From Palsa-872 sp036844615 (GTDB lineage: Bacteria > Chloroflexota > Dormibacteria > Dormibacterales > Dormibacteraceae), in the NCBI GenBank assembly GCA_036844615.1, contig DAIUFK010000005.1, forward strand, positions 1 to 64,000: a stretch of 64,000 nucleotides of DNA, in the 5' to 3' direction. This document shows, in pieces, positions 14,859 through 22,425 of this stretch. The position numbers and the translations under genes are program-made. A model generated the notes under the pieces. It searched no databases and had not been told where the DNA came from. It saw nothing but the letters and a program-made list of their open reading frames with translations. Within the stretch, counting starts at the first letter, position 1. Each line of letters starts with the position of its first letter.

Positions 14859-16352
14859 ATATAACCGGCCTTTCTGGCGGGCCATCTTCACTGATGGGCC
14901 GTCTGGTTTTCGGCCCGCGTCCGGGCGGTCAAGGGCCTGCATCAGGGCGACCACCACTCTCGGGTCGAGGTGGGTGCCCGCCTCTTCCTCCACGATGCGC
15001 CTTGCCTCCCTGCCGCCGCAGGCCTGCCGGTAGGGCCGGTCAGTAGTCAGCACGTCATAGGTGTCGGCGACAGCGACGATCCGCGCCTCGATCGGGATCG
15101 CGTCATCCCGGAGCCCGTGCGGGTACCCGCTCCCGTCCATTCGCTCGTGGTGGTAGAGCACACCGAGCAGCTCCCGCTTGAAGTGCCCTCCACGCTTCAA
15201 GATCGCGACTCCGATCTCAGGGTGTGTCTTCATGACGGTGGACTCAGATTCGTCGAGAGGACCCTGCTTCTCGAGGATGGCGTCCGGAATGTCGAGCTTG
15301 CCGACGTCGTGAAGCAGGCCCGTTCGCGCGAGCACCCTCAGCTCGGTGGCGGACATGCCGAGCTGTCGCCCGATCTGCACGCTGAGGTGTGCGACTCGCC
15401 GGTTGTGGCCCTGCGTCTCGCGGTCCTTGACCTCGACGGCAGCGACCAGCGCGGCGATGACCTCGAAGTCGATCTCCTCGACATCGATGGAGATCTCGAG
15501 CTCGAGCGCCGTCTCGACCACCGACCTCATGGATCGCGCGCGCGAGCGTTCGACCACGAGCGCGTAAAGAGCGAGCGCCACCGCCGCCAGCATGAGCAGG
15601 TGGTAGTACCACCACCCGAAGGTCCAGACCTGGAACAGCACCATTGCCGCAGCGGCATCGGCAAGCAGCACGAAGGATGCGAGCAGGAATGCCTGGCTGG
15701 CCAAACGCGATCTCCTGTAGATGCGCGCCTGACGCATGGCGGCGAAGAAGAACAGCCCGATGCTGAGGATCGCAAGGCCTGTGCTGTATGGCGGCAGCGA
15801 CAGCGGCGAACCGGCGATGAGCCACGTGCGGTAGATCGCGATTCCCGCGTAGGCCACGAGACCGATGACCGCGAAGAGCACCAGCCAGCCGGCCGGCCAG
15901 AACGGCAGGCGCCTTTCGAGGCGCGCCAACCACGGCATGTAGCTGGCGGCGAAGAAGAGGGCCGGGATCGCGAGGCTCAGGTAGGCGGAGATGGCGACAG
16001 CGCTCCCCGAGTATTCCTTGAAAAGATTCGGGACTAGGATGCCGGGGGTGGTCAAGCCGTGCACCGCGAAGATCGCGCACAACGACATGAAGCCGAGACA
16101 GAGGAAGAGCACGCGGTAGAGGCCGATCTGCACGGTCGCGAATGCGAGAGCGGCGGCGACGACGGCGGCGGCGATCGAGACAGCCGAGACGATGTAGAAG
16201 TGCTGGTAAGGAACGACAAGCAGGCCGCCACCCCCTGCAGCGGCCAGGGGCACAAAGGTGGCGGGGATGAGCAGGCCCACGACGACAACGGCATCCGCGA
16301 GCTGCCCGGGCCAAGGCCGGGCCGATCCCATCGCCGGCGAGCGAACAAGCAC
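14844..16352 (-). CDS. Membrane-anchored HD-GYP domain protein (c-di-GMP phosphodiesterase candidate)
   Basis: A 502-residue protein. Residues 20-270 hold about eight hydrophobic segments, an integral-membrane sensor of MASE type. A short linker leads to an HD-GYP domain at about 300-480: HD at 348-349 in LLHDVGKLDIPD, THPEIG, HHE at 401-403, GYP at 409-411 and VAVADTYDVLTTDRPYR. All canonical residues for hydrolysis of cyclic di-GMP are present. It probably couples a membrane signal to second-messenger breakdown. The last seven residues and the TAG stop are encoded inside a type A palindrome, so the natural C-terminus may have been replaced. Confidence 0.9.
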   Translation of the reverse strand: MLVRSPAMGSARPWPGQLADAVVVVGLLIPATFVPLAAAGGGGLLVVPYQHFYIVSAVSIAAAVVAAALAFATVQIGLYRVLFLCLGFMSLCAIFAVHGLTTPGILVPNLFKEYSGSAVAISAYLSLAIPALFFAASYMPWLARLERRLPFWPAGWLVLFAVIGLVAYAGIAIYRTWLIAGSPLSLPPYSTGLAILSIGLFFFAAMRQARIYRRSRLASQAFLLASFVLLADAAAAMVLFQVWTFGWWYYHLLMLAAVALALYALVVERSRARSMRSVVETALELEISIDVEEIDFEVIAALVAAVEVKDRETQGHNRRVAHLSVQIGRQLGMSATELRVLARTGLLHDVGKLDIPDAILEKQGPLDESESTVMKTHPEIGVAILKRGGHFKRELLGVLYHHERMDGSGYPHGLRDDAIPIEARIVAVADTYDVLTTDRPYRQACGGREARRIVEEEAGTHLDPRVVVALMQALDRPDAGRKPDGPSVKMARQKGRLYPPHA

Positions 16353-16497
16353 GGTGGCCTCCCCCTTTCCGAACAGGCTTACCGATCTTGGTTATGGGAC
16401 CAGGAGAGGCGATCAGGTTGGACCCGCGCACGGCTCCAAGAACGCTTCTTCTACTCCCTATCAGCTAGGACAACGAGCGACAGTACCCGTTGGGTCG

Positions 16498-16529
16498 CTC
16501 TCTTACCCCCCGAGGGGGAGAGGGAGAGT
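16498..16529. repeat. Type B palindrome, copy 2 (imperfect)
   Basis: CTCTC and a CCCCCC run pair with GGGGG and GAG/GAGAG segments across a short CGA loop. It abuts the stop codon of the DUF6510 gene and shares the CCCC-GGGGAGAGGG design of the other type B copies. Confidence 0.6.
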
Positions 16530-16801
16530 CATGCCTTGAACTCCAGGCACCTCGTGCCCGTCAGGTCGATCCAGTAGCGGCCGCGGCCGTGGACTATGCG
16601 CATCAGGACCTGCTCGCACGCCGGGCACCGAACCACGACGCCGGGAGCGTTCAGGTACACGTCGACCCGGCCAACAGCGTGCACCTTGCCGCATCCTGCG
16701 CATGTGCTCTCCGCGTTGGTCATCTCCATGGTGAAGATCTCGCGCAAAAGCCCGGCTATCGCGTTGCCGTCGACCTTCATATCCGATTGCCGCATGGTCA
16801 A
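16529..16801 (-). CDS. DUF6510 family small zinc-ribbon-like protein
   Basis: A 90-residue protein. Two CxxC pairs (CAGCGKVHAVG and VRCPACEQVLM) suggest a zinc ribbon; between them is a short beta-rich stretch. The N-terminus MKVDGNAIAGLLREIF and the C-terminal HGRGRYWIDLTGTRCLEF fit the uncharacterised DUF6510 family as I remember it. It is the last gene of the operon with a molybdopterin oxidoreductase and a ferredoxin-reductase-like protein; its ATG overlaps the reductase stop by 4 bases. It may be a redox partner or assembly factor, which is inference from position only. Confidence 0.8.
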   Translation of the reverse strand: MTMRQSDMKVDGNAIAGLLREIFTMEMTNAESTCAGCGKVHAVGRVDVYLNAPGVVVRCPACEQVLMRIVHGRGRYWIDLTGTRCLEFKA

Positions 16802-17550
16802 CCTCCTGTGGCTCCGAACCGCTCCGTCCTGATCGTGGCCGGGTCATAGCCCGACTCGACAAGCAAACCGGAGGCTGTCTCGACAAATGCGGTGGGGCCG
16901 CAGATGAACACCGACGGCGAGTCCTTCTTCGGCCACGCCACCTCGGCCAGCATCTCACCGTCGATCCTTCGGGCGTAACCCTCCCAACCGTGTGGTTGCG
17001 ACCGGGTGAGCGTTTGAGCGACCTTCAACGTTCCATCTCCCGCCGAAAGCGTCGCGAGCTCGTCCCGGTAGATGACGTCATCGATGGAGCGCGACGAGTA
17101 CAGCAGTCGGACCAGCGCTGACGCTCCCGCTGCCGCGTGGTGGCGGATCATCGCCATCAAAGGGACGATTCCCGAACCGCCTGCCACCAGCAGGAGCGGC
17201 GACGCCGCGCCCGCCTGCCAGACGAAGTAACCCCCGATCGGCCCGCGAAGCTCGATCCTGTCGCCGGCCCGCACCTCCCCGGCGAGGTAGGGCGAGACCT
17301 CGCCGTCGTCGAGCCGCTCCACAGTGAGCATCAGCCGAGAGTCCTCCGGCGCCGACGCAATCGAGTAGCTCCGCTGAGCCTGGTAGCCATCCTCGGCAGT
17401 CAACCTGACGTCGACGTGCTGGCCGGCCAGATGGCCTTGCCATTCAGGGACCTCCAGCACCAGGCTGGTGACCCGTGGCGTCTCCTGGATGAGCTCGGCC
17501 ACTTCCCCGAGCTGCCAGGTCAGTCGCCCCAGTACCGCTGCTCGCGCCAT
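16798..17550 (-). CDS. Ferredoxin-NADP reductase-like FAD/NAD(P)-binding protein
   Basis: A 250-residue reductase. The FAD-binding beta-barrel carries RSYSIAS (near residue 80) and the phosphate-binding LRGPIGGYF; the NAD(P) domain has LVAGGSGIVPLMAMIRHH and the C-terminal FICGPTAFVE. There is no iron-sulphur domain, so electrons must pass to a partner, most likely the molybdopterin enzyme encoded just upstream (31-base overlap). Together they resemble the two-component sulfite-oxidase-like/ferredoxin-reductase pairs of actinobacteria. Confidence 0.9.
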   Translation of the reverse strand: MARAAVLGRLTWQLGEVAELIQETPRVTSLVLEVPEWQGHLAGQHVDVRLTAEDGYQAQRSYSIASAPEDSRLMLTVERLDDGEVSPYLAGEVRAGDRIELRGPIGGYFVWQAGAASPLLLVAGGSGIVPLMAMIRHHAAAGASALVRLLYSSRSIDDVIYRDELATLSAGDGTLKVAQTLTRSQPHGWEGYARRIDGEMLAEVAWPKKDSPSVFICGPTAFVETASGLLVESGYDPATIRTERFGATGG

Positions 17551-18125
17551 GGGTCACCTCGAAGGTGGTAGCCGTTGGACTCCCAGAAACCTGGCTCGTC
17601 CTCATTCTGGAGTGAGATGCCGCGGATCCACTTGGCGCTCTTCCACAGATAGAGATGTGGGACCAGGAGCCGCGCAGGCCCTCCGTGCTCCGGATCGAGT
17701 GGCTGCCCGTCGTACTCGAAGGCGATCCAGGCCTGACTGCCTCTGAGATCGTCGACGGGTAGGTTGGTCGTGTAGCCGCCGTCGCTGTAGGCCACCGCAT
17801 AGTCGGCAGCGGTTTCGACATGCTCGAGGATGGTTTCGAGCGAAACGCCTGTCCAGGACGTGTCCACCTTCGACCACTTGGTCACGCAGTGGATGTCGAC
17901 AGTGAAGGTTTCCCTTGGCAGCTTCCGGAACTCGTCCCACGTCCACACTTTTGGCTCGTCCACCTCGCCGACGATCGAAAAAGTCCACTCCGACATAGCC
18001 ACATGCGGGGTCGGACCTGCCGAGAGGACAGGGAAATCGTCGACAAGGTGCTGGCCTGGCGGCACGCGCGAGCTGCTCGCGCCGTCGCGCCGCTTGCCCT
18101 TGAAGCCGCGAGAAACGAACGCCAT
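17520..18125 (-). CDS. Sulfite-oxidase-like molybdopterin-dependent oxidoreductase
   Basis: A 201-residue protein containing only the molybdopterin domain of the sulfite-oxidase/MsrP fold. The molybdenum ligand is Cys80 in DIHCVTKWS; downstream are SWTGVSLETIL, YTTNLPVDDL, HGGPARLLVPHLYLWKSAKW and the IRGISLQNEDEPGFWE segment, all family-typical. There is no Tat or Sec signal peptide, so the enzyme is probably cytoplasmic. The substrate is unknown. It is translated from an ATG 2 bases after the stop of the 50-aa gene and overlaps the reductase gene by 31 bases. Confidence 0.9.
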   Translation of the reverse strand: MAFVSRGFKGKRRDGASSSRVPPGQHLVDDFPVLSAGPTPHVAMSEWTFSIVGEVDEPKVWTWDEFRKLPRETFTVDIHCVTKWSKVDTSWTGVSLETILEHVETAADYAVAYSDGGYTTNLPVDDLRGSQAWIAFEYDGQPLDPEHGGPARLLVPHLYLWKSAKWIRGISLQNEDEPGFWESNGYHLRGDPWREQRYWGD

Positions 18126-18127
18126 CT

Positions 18128-18280
18128 CTAGCGAAGCTCTGTCTTGCCCACCGTGCAGACCAGCACCGGTGGATTGACAGACTCTTCCCTGTACATCTGG
18201 TATTCGGACGAACCGCTTGGTGTCTTCAATACCCAGGGCGATTGCTTCGTGCCCGACCCTTTCACGCTGACTTTAGCCAT
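18128..18280 (-). CDS. Small 50-residue protein, first gene of the molybdopterin operon
   Basis: ATG at 18280, TAG at 18128-18130, with a clear ribosome-binding site (GGAG and GGAGG within 20 bases upstream). It starts MAKVSVKGSGTKQSPWVLK and contains GSSEYQMYREE and VLVCTVGKTELR. From memory this matches the first 45 or so residues of an uncharacterised family of about 120 residues, whose members continue after the point where this one stops. It could be a truncated copy or a natural short form. Its stop is 2 bases before the start of the oxidoreductase, so it heads that operon. Confidence 0.7.
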   Translation of the reverse strand: MAKVSVKGSGTKQSPWVLKTPSGSSEYQMYREESVNPPVLVCTVGKTELR

Positions 18281-18309
18281 CGTGCCTCCACTCCTTTACT
18301 CACTGCCGA

Positions 18310-19515
18310 TCAAAGGAAATTGATCCGGGTCAGCCTCCACAGTCTGCCCGGAGGGTACAGGGGACTTCCGGTCACCAGCGGGACGTCAAAAGAGTAGTCG
18401 CCGAGGACCACGTGCTCGCTGCCGGCGGGGGTACCTGTGTTGACAGGCATGTCGACCTGCAGCGCGCGCGCATCCAGTCGCTGGCGCAGGATCATCCCAG
18501 GCCATTCGACAAGATCCACGTCAACTGTCGAAAGCAGGTCGGCCTGGCCGCCCCATGGTGCTGAATAGCTCGCTACCGCCTGGTTCCTCGCGATCACCCG
18601 GCGCACGTGAAGGCTTGCCACCATCGACGCTATGAGCGTCCTTGCCGCCGCGAACGCGATAACGAGCGTGGGCTGGCCCATGACGCACCCGTACAGCGTC
18701 ACGGGGTGACCGTCCACTGTCGCGGTGGCGGCGAATAGAAAGTTGACGCCCTCCGCCAACCCGGAACCTGTCTTGATGCCGATGATCCCGCTCTGGCCGA
18801 GGGCGGCGTCGACGTTGTAGACAAGCCCCGCGACCGGGAGGGTGGTCTCGCCCATCGAAACGATCTGGGCGAAGACCGGATCCTTCATCGCCTCCATCCC
18901 GAGCGCCATGAGGTCGCTCGGCGTGCTCACCGTGCTCGGTGAGGCGCCGCTCGTGTCAGTAAAAGTCGTGTGAGTGAGGTGAAGATCCGCCGCCTTCTTG
19001 GTCATCGAGGCGACGAATGCATCGACGGTACCGGCGTCCCAGCGCGCGAGCGTGTCTGCGAAGTTGTTCGCGGAGGGGATGAGAAGTCCCTCGAGGAGGT
19101 CTCGCTCTGTCAGCCTCTCGCCTTCTCGAACCTCGACCACCGACTGCTTGGCCGCAAGGTCGGCCTCATACGACTGCACGTCCGCCGCGGTGATGATGAC
19201 CGTCGGCCCGAGCTGGTCCAGCGTGATCGGCTTGTCGGTGAGGATGACGAGCGCGGTCATCACCTTGGTCACGCTCGCGGCGGAGGCCGGCTGATCGTTT
19301 CCTGAGCTCGCGATCAGGCCCAGGCCAGATGCGCCAACCGCAGCGGGCCCCGTTTTCGGCCAGGGCAGGCTGGGCGCAGTCCCCTGCACCGTTTCCTGGC
19401 TGTGAAGCGAGGCGGTGGCAGCCACCGCCGGCACCGGCCGGAACCAGTTCCAGGCTGCCACGGCGACGATCGCGGCCACGAGCAGGACTGCCAGTCTCCC
19501 GACCATTGGAAACAT
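18310..19515 (-). CDS. D-alanyl-D-alanine carboxypeptidase (S11 penicillin-binding protein)
   Basis: A 401-residue membrane-anchored peptidoglycan enzyme that trims the terminal D-Ala. An N-terminal transmembrane/signal segment covers residues 5-22. The three penicillin-binding motifs are SVTK (Ser81-Lys84), SAN (148-150) and KTG (248-250), with usual S11 spacing. The C-terminal 120 residues form a beta-rich tail. No lipobox is seen. It is transcribed away from the PiT transporter, with 26 bases between the divergent starts, and sits just before the molybdopterin operon on the same strand without obvious coupling. Confidence 0.9.
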   Translation of the reverse strand: MFPMVGRLAVLLVAAIVAVAAWNWFRPVPAVAATASLHSQETVQGTAPSLPWPKTGPAAVGASGLGLIASSGNDQPASAASVTKVMTALVILTDKPITLDQLGPTVIITAADVQSYEADLAAKQSVVEVREGERLTERDLLEGLLIPSANNFADTLARWDAGTVDAFVASMTKKAADLHLTHTTFTDTSGASPSTVSTPSDLMALGMEAMKDPVFAQIVSMGETTLPVAGLVYNVDAALGQSGIIGIKTGSGLAEGVNFLFAATATVDGHPVTLYGCVMGQPTLVIAFAAARTLIASMVASLHVRRVIARNQAVASYSAPWGGQADLLSTVDVDLVEWPGMILRQRLDARALQVDMPVNTGTPAGSEHVVLGDYSFDVPLVTGSPLYPPGRLWRLTRINFL

Positions 19516-19541
19516 GATGATCGTCGCGTAAACTTCGCAGC

Positions 19542-20534
19542 TTGAATCTGGAGGCGATCGCGCCGCTGGTCGCCGCTTCGCTGTTCGGCCTCATTTCAGG
19601 CTTCAACGACGGCGGCAATCTCATGGCCTCGTTCACATCGGGCCGCGTGATATCGCCGCGAGTCGCCGCTCTGCTATTGCTATTCAGCCTCGCCGGGCCT
19701 CTCGCGCTTGGCACTGCGGTGGCTCAGACGGTCGGCTCAAACGTGATCGACTTAAGAGCTCAGGGTGAGCTCAGCTTCGTCCTCATCACCCTCTCGCCTC
19801 TATGCGTGGTCCTGCTCTCGCTCATGTTCGGAATCCCGACGAGCATGACCCTCGCCCTGGTCGGGGCGATGCTTGGCTGGGTGCTGGTGTCAGGAAATGA
19901 GACCGCCGTTCACTGGGCAGGAGTGGTGCGGATTCTCATCGGCATGCCGATCTCGGTGCTCGGCGGCGGGCTGCTCGCGCTGATCGTGTACAGGACGGTC
20001 AGGCGCTTCCTCGGCGCTCGACCTCACGCGTCGCTGCTCAGCCTGGCCAAGTTTCAATTCGTCACCGCTGCCATTCAGGCTTTCGCATACGGCGCCAACG
20101 ATATGGAGAAGACTGTCGGGCTGATCGCAGTCGCCATGTCTTTTCCGAACCACGGACAAACGGTGGCCTTTGCGGGTGCGGCGCCTATCATTGGCGCATT
20201 CGTTTTCTTTTTCGCCGGAGCGCTTATCGGAGGATCGCGGGTCGCTGGTCGCATCGGACTCGGCGTCCTGAAGGTGCGTCCCATGCAAGCGCTTTCACAA
20301 CAGCTCGCATCCGGAACCGTGGTCTCGGTGCTGGCGGTGGTCGGCGCTCCGGTCAGCATGACGCAGACGATTGACGGAGGGCTGGTAGGGGTCGGCGCCG
20401 CGCTCCGCGCGTCATCGGTGCGCTGGGGAATCGTTCGCGAGATGCTCGGCAGCTGGCTCCTGACGCTGCCGCTGGCGCTCGTCTTCGCGGCATTGTTGCA
20501 CCTTGCGGTCAGGGTGACGGGGCTGGCGCCGTGA
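19542..20534 (+). CDS. PiT-family inorganic phosphate transporter
   Basis: A 330-residue integral membrane protein with about ten hydrophobic segments and the duplicated PiT signature: GLISGFNDGGNLMA in the first half and AFAYGANDMEKTVGLIAVA in the second (canonical GANDxxx motif). These proteins import phosphate, or metal-phosphate, with H+ or Na+. The first signature is GFNDGGN instead of GxNDGAN, a mild departure. The only plausible start is the TTG at 19542, with a weak ribosome-binding site. The stop overlaps the start of the PhoU-like partner by 4 bases (GTGA), the usual pairing for this family. Confidence 0.88.
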   Translation: MNLEAIAPLVAASLFGLISGFNDGGNLMASFTSGRVISPRVAALLLLFSLAGPLALGTAVAQTVGSNVIDLRAQGELSFVLITLSPLCVVLLSLMFGIPTSMTLALVGAMLGWVLVSGNETAVHWAGVVRILIGMPISVLGGGLLALIVYRTVRRFLGARPHASLLSLAKFQFVTAAIQAFAYGANDMEKTVGLIAVAMSFPNHGQTVAFAGAAPIIGAFVFFFAGALIGGSRVAGRIGLGVLKVRPMQALSQQLASGTVVSVLAVVGAPVSMTQTIDGGLVGVGAALRASSVRWGIVREMLGSWLLTLPLALVFAALLHLAVRVTGLAP

Positions 20535-21166
20535 GCTTCGGCCGCACCTTCAAGGCGCTGACGAGGTCGAACGATCGGCGTTTCATCGCGCTTCTCAGCC
20601 AGCAGGCTGACCTGACGGTGAGGGCGCTGCAGGTCCTCGAAAAGTTCGGGCGCGAGGCGAGCGGCAACGTCGACCTCGTGGAACAGCTCAAGGAGATCGA
20701 GCGCGAAGGCGACGCGGCAAGGCGCGTCCTCATCGATGAGCTGCTGCACACCTACGCGACGCCGTTCGACCGCGAGGACCTCTTCGCGCTGTCGCGTGCC
20801 ATCGACGACATCCTCGACGCGGCCAACGAGACCGCCATCGAGCTTGCGATGTACAGGATCGGCCCTCCCGATGGCCTGAACGAGATGGCGAAGGTGCTCA
20901 CCGAAGGCGCTCGCCACATCAGCGCCGCCGTCGGCGAGCTGCTCGATCACCCCGGCGTCGCCGCCGAGCATGCGGTCCGAGCCAAGCGCTCAGAGAACCG
21001 AATCGACAGCCTCTACCACCACGCAGTAGGACAGCTCTTCGACAGCAAGGCGGAGATGAGCCTCATCCTGAAATCCAGGGAGATCTACAGGCACCTCAAG
21101 AACTCCGCAGACCGCATCGACAGCGCAGCCGACGAGATCTCGGTGATCGTCATCAAGCGGAGCTGA
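20531..21166 (+). CDS. DUF47/PhoU-like phosphate transport regulator
   Basis: A 211-residue, almost entirely helical protein of the DUF47 family, homologous to PhoU. It contains LKEIEREGDAARRVLIDELL, TPFDREDLFALSRAIDDILDAANE (the family's acidic metal-binding helix) and HLKNSADRIDSAADEI near the end. These proteins accompany PiT transporters and are thought to regulate them. The GTG start at 20531 overlaps the transporter stop, so the pair is co-translated. Confidence 0.9.
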   Translation: MSFGRTFKALTRSNDRRFIALLSQQADLTVRALQVLEKFGREASGNVDLVEQLKEIEREGDAARRVLIDELLHTYATPFDREDLFALSRAIDDILDAANETAIELAMYRIGPPDGLNEMAKVLTEGARHISAAVGELLDHPGVAAEHAVRAKRSENRIDSLYHHAVGQLFDSKAEMSLILKSREIYRHLKNSADRIDSAADEISVIVIKRS

Positions 21167-21180
21167 GCTAGGACTACCTC

Positions 21181-21423
21181 TTACGCACAGCTGCCGACCG
21201 GCGTGGCGGTCGATGTTGAATCGAGGGTCAGGCCACTCCCAGCACGCCACAGGTAGATGCCATCGCCTCCCTGGAGCCAGATGCCCTGGGGATCGGCCAG
21301 GAAGGCGCCGTAGGTCGACACGTCTAAGCTCGCATCTGTGTAACGGAACCCGAAGCTGGGAATTACGTTCCTAAGAGACCTGTTTTGATTGGAGAAATGA
21401 AAAAGCTCGACGGCATCCATCAC
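21181..21423 (-). pseudogene. C-terminal remnant of an unrecognised protein
   Basis: The frame reads SFGFRYTDASLDVSTYGAF, then GIWLQGGDGIYLWRAGSGL and ends in VGSCA. The GIWLQGGDGIYLW segment looks like a beta-propeller blade or lectin-like repeat. The frame has no good start and runs under the divergent dioxygenase gene, so only its 3' end is likely real, perhaps from about 21360 leftwards. I do not recognise a full-length family. It may equally be an unused open frame. Confidence 0.3.
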
Positions 21424-22335
21424 ATCTCATCCATCACCGCCGACGCCCCGGGGAACGTTGCCTTTTACGCGGGGGTCATGGGCCTTCGGCTGGTCAAGAA
21501 GACAGTGAACCAGGACGACCCCACCGTCTACCACCTCTTCTATGCGGACGAGAACGCCAGCGCGGGCGCTGACATGACCTTCTTTGAGTATCCGGGCGTC
21601 GCGCGAGGGCGGGCCGGCGCCGGGATGATCCACCGCATCGCCTTTCGAGTCGGTTCCGAGAAGGCCCTCGATTTCTGGCAGCACAGGCTTGCGCATGCGG
21701 GAATCGACACCGAACGATCTGAGAAGAGCCTCCTTTTCGGAGACCCTGAAGGCCTTCGCCTCGAGCTGCTGATCGACGACGTGTCCGACGCGCCGCTAAT
21801 CGCCGAGCACCCTGAGATCCCTGCCGAGCACGCTCTGAGGGGCTTCGCGGGAGTTCGCGCCTATTCGAACGCTCCCGAGCACAGCCAGTCCCTTCTGGAA
21901 GGCGCTCTTGGTTTCCGCAGCGCCGGGCCCGGCTGGTTCGAGTCGCGCGGCGAGAATCGTGGCTCCTTCTACATCTATGATGCGGCGCCCGAAAGCCGCG
22001 GGGTGAGCGGCGCCGGTACCGTCCACCACGTCGCCTGGTCGTCGACTTTGGAGGACCACGCCGCGTGGCGTGAGAAGGTGGTCGAAGCCGGCGCTCGGCC
22101 GACGCCGATCATCGATCGTTACTACTTCAGGTCGCTCTACTTCCGAGAGCCGAGCGGGGTGCTGTTCGAGATAGCGACCCTGGGGCCGGGATTCACAACT
22201 GATGAGCCTCTCGAGCACCTTGGCGAGCGCATCTCGCTCCCGCCGCCATTCGAGCACCTCCGCGACCAGGTCGAGCGGACGCTGACGCCTCTACCCAACC
22301 CCCGCGTGACCGCGCGAGCGCCGGCCGGCTCGTAA
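21397..22335 (+). CDS. Ring-cleaving dioxygenase-like VOC-superfamily protein
   Basis: A protein of about 312 residues made of two vicinal-oxygen-chelate modules. The first begins GIHHISSITADAPGNVAFYAGVMGLRLVKKTVNQDDPTVYHLFYAD, the second GTVHHVAWSS. The two His and the YFREPSGVLFEIAT Glu are the expected metal ligands of the MhqO/PcpA-like subfamily, which acts on hydroquinone-type substrates. I prefer the ATG at 21397; a TTG at 21385 is in frame and has better ribosome-site spacing. The gene appears to be monocistronic. Confidence 0.85.
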   Translation: MKKLDGIHHISSITADAPGNVAFYAGVMGLRLVKKTVNQDDPTVYHLFYADENASAGADMTFFEYPGVARGRAGAGMIHRIAFRVGSEKALDFWQHRLAHAGIDTERSEKSLLFGDPEGLRLELLIDDVSDAPLIAEHPEIPAEHALRGFAGVRAYSNAPEHSQSLLEGALGFRSAGPGWFESRGENRGSFYIYDAAPESRGVSGAGTVHHVAWSSTLEDHAAWREKVVEAGARPTPIIDRYYFRSLYFREPSGVLFEIATLGPGFTTDEPLEHLGERISLPPPFEHLRDQVERTLTPLPNPRVTARAPAGS

Positions 22336-22425
22336 GACCGGCGCCGTCATCGCCACAGCCGCCGCCCGGCGCGCCTGTGAGCCGCGTTTCGAATTCCATC
22401 TCAATCTCCTGCCACAGGGGTATGG

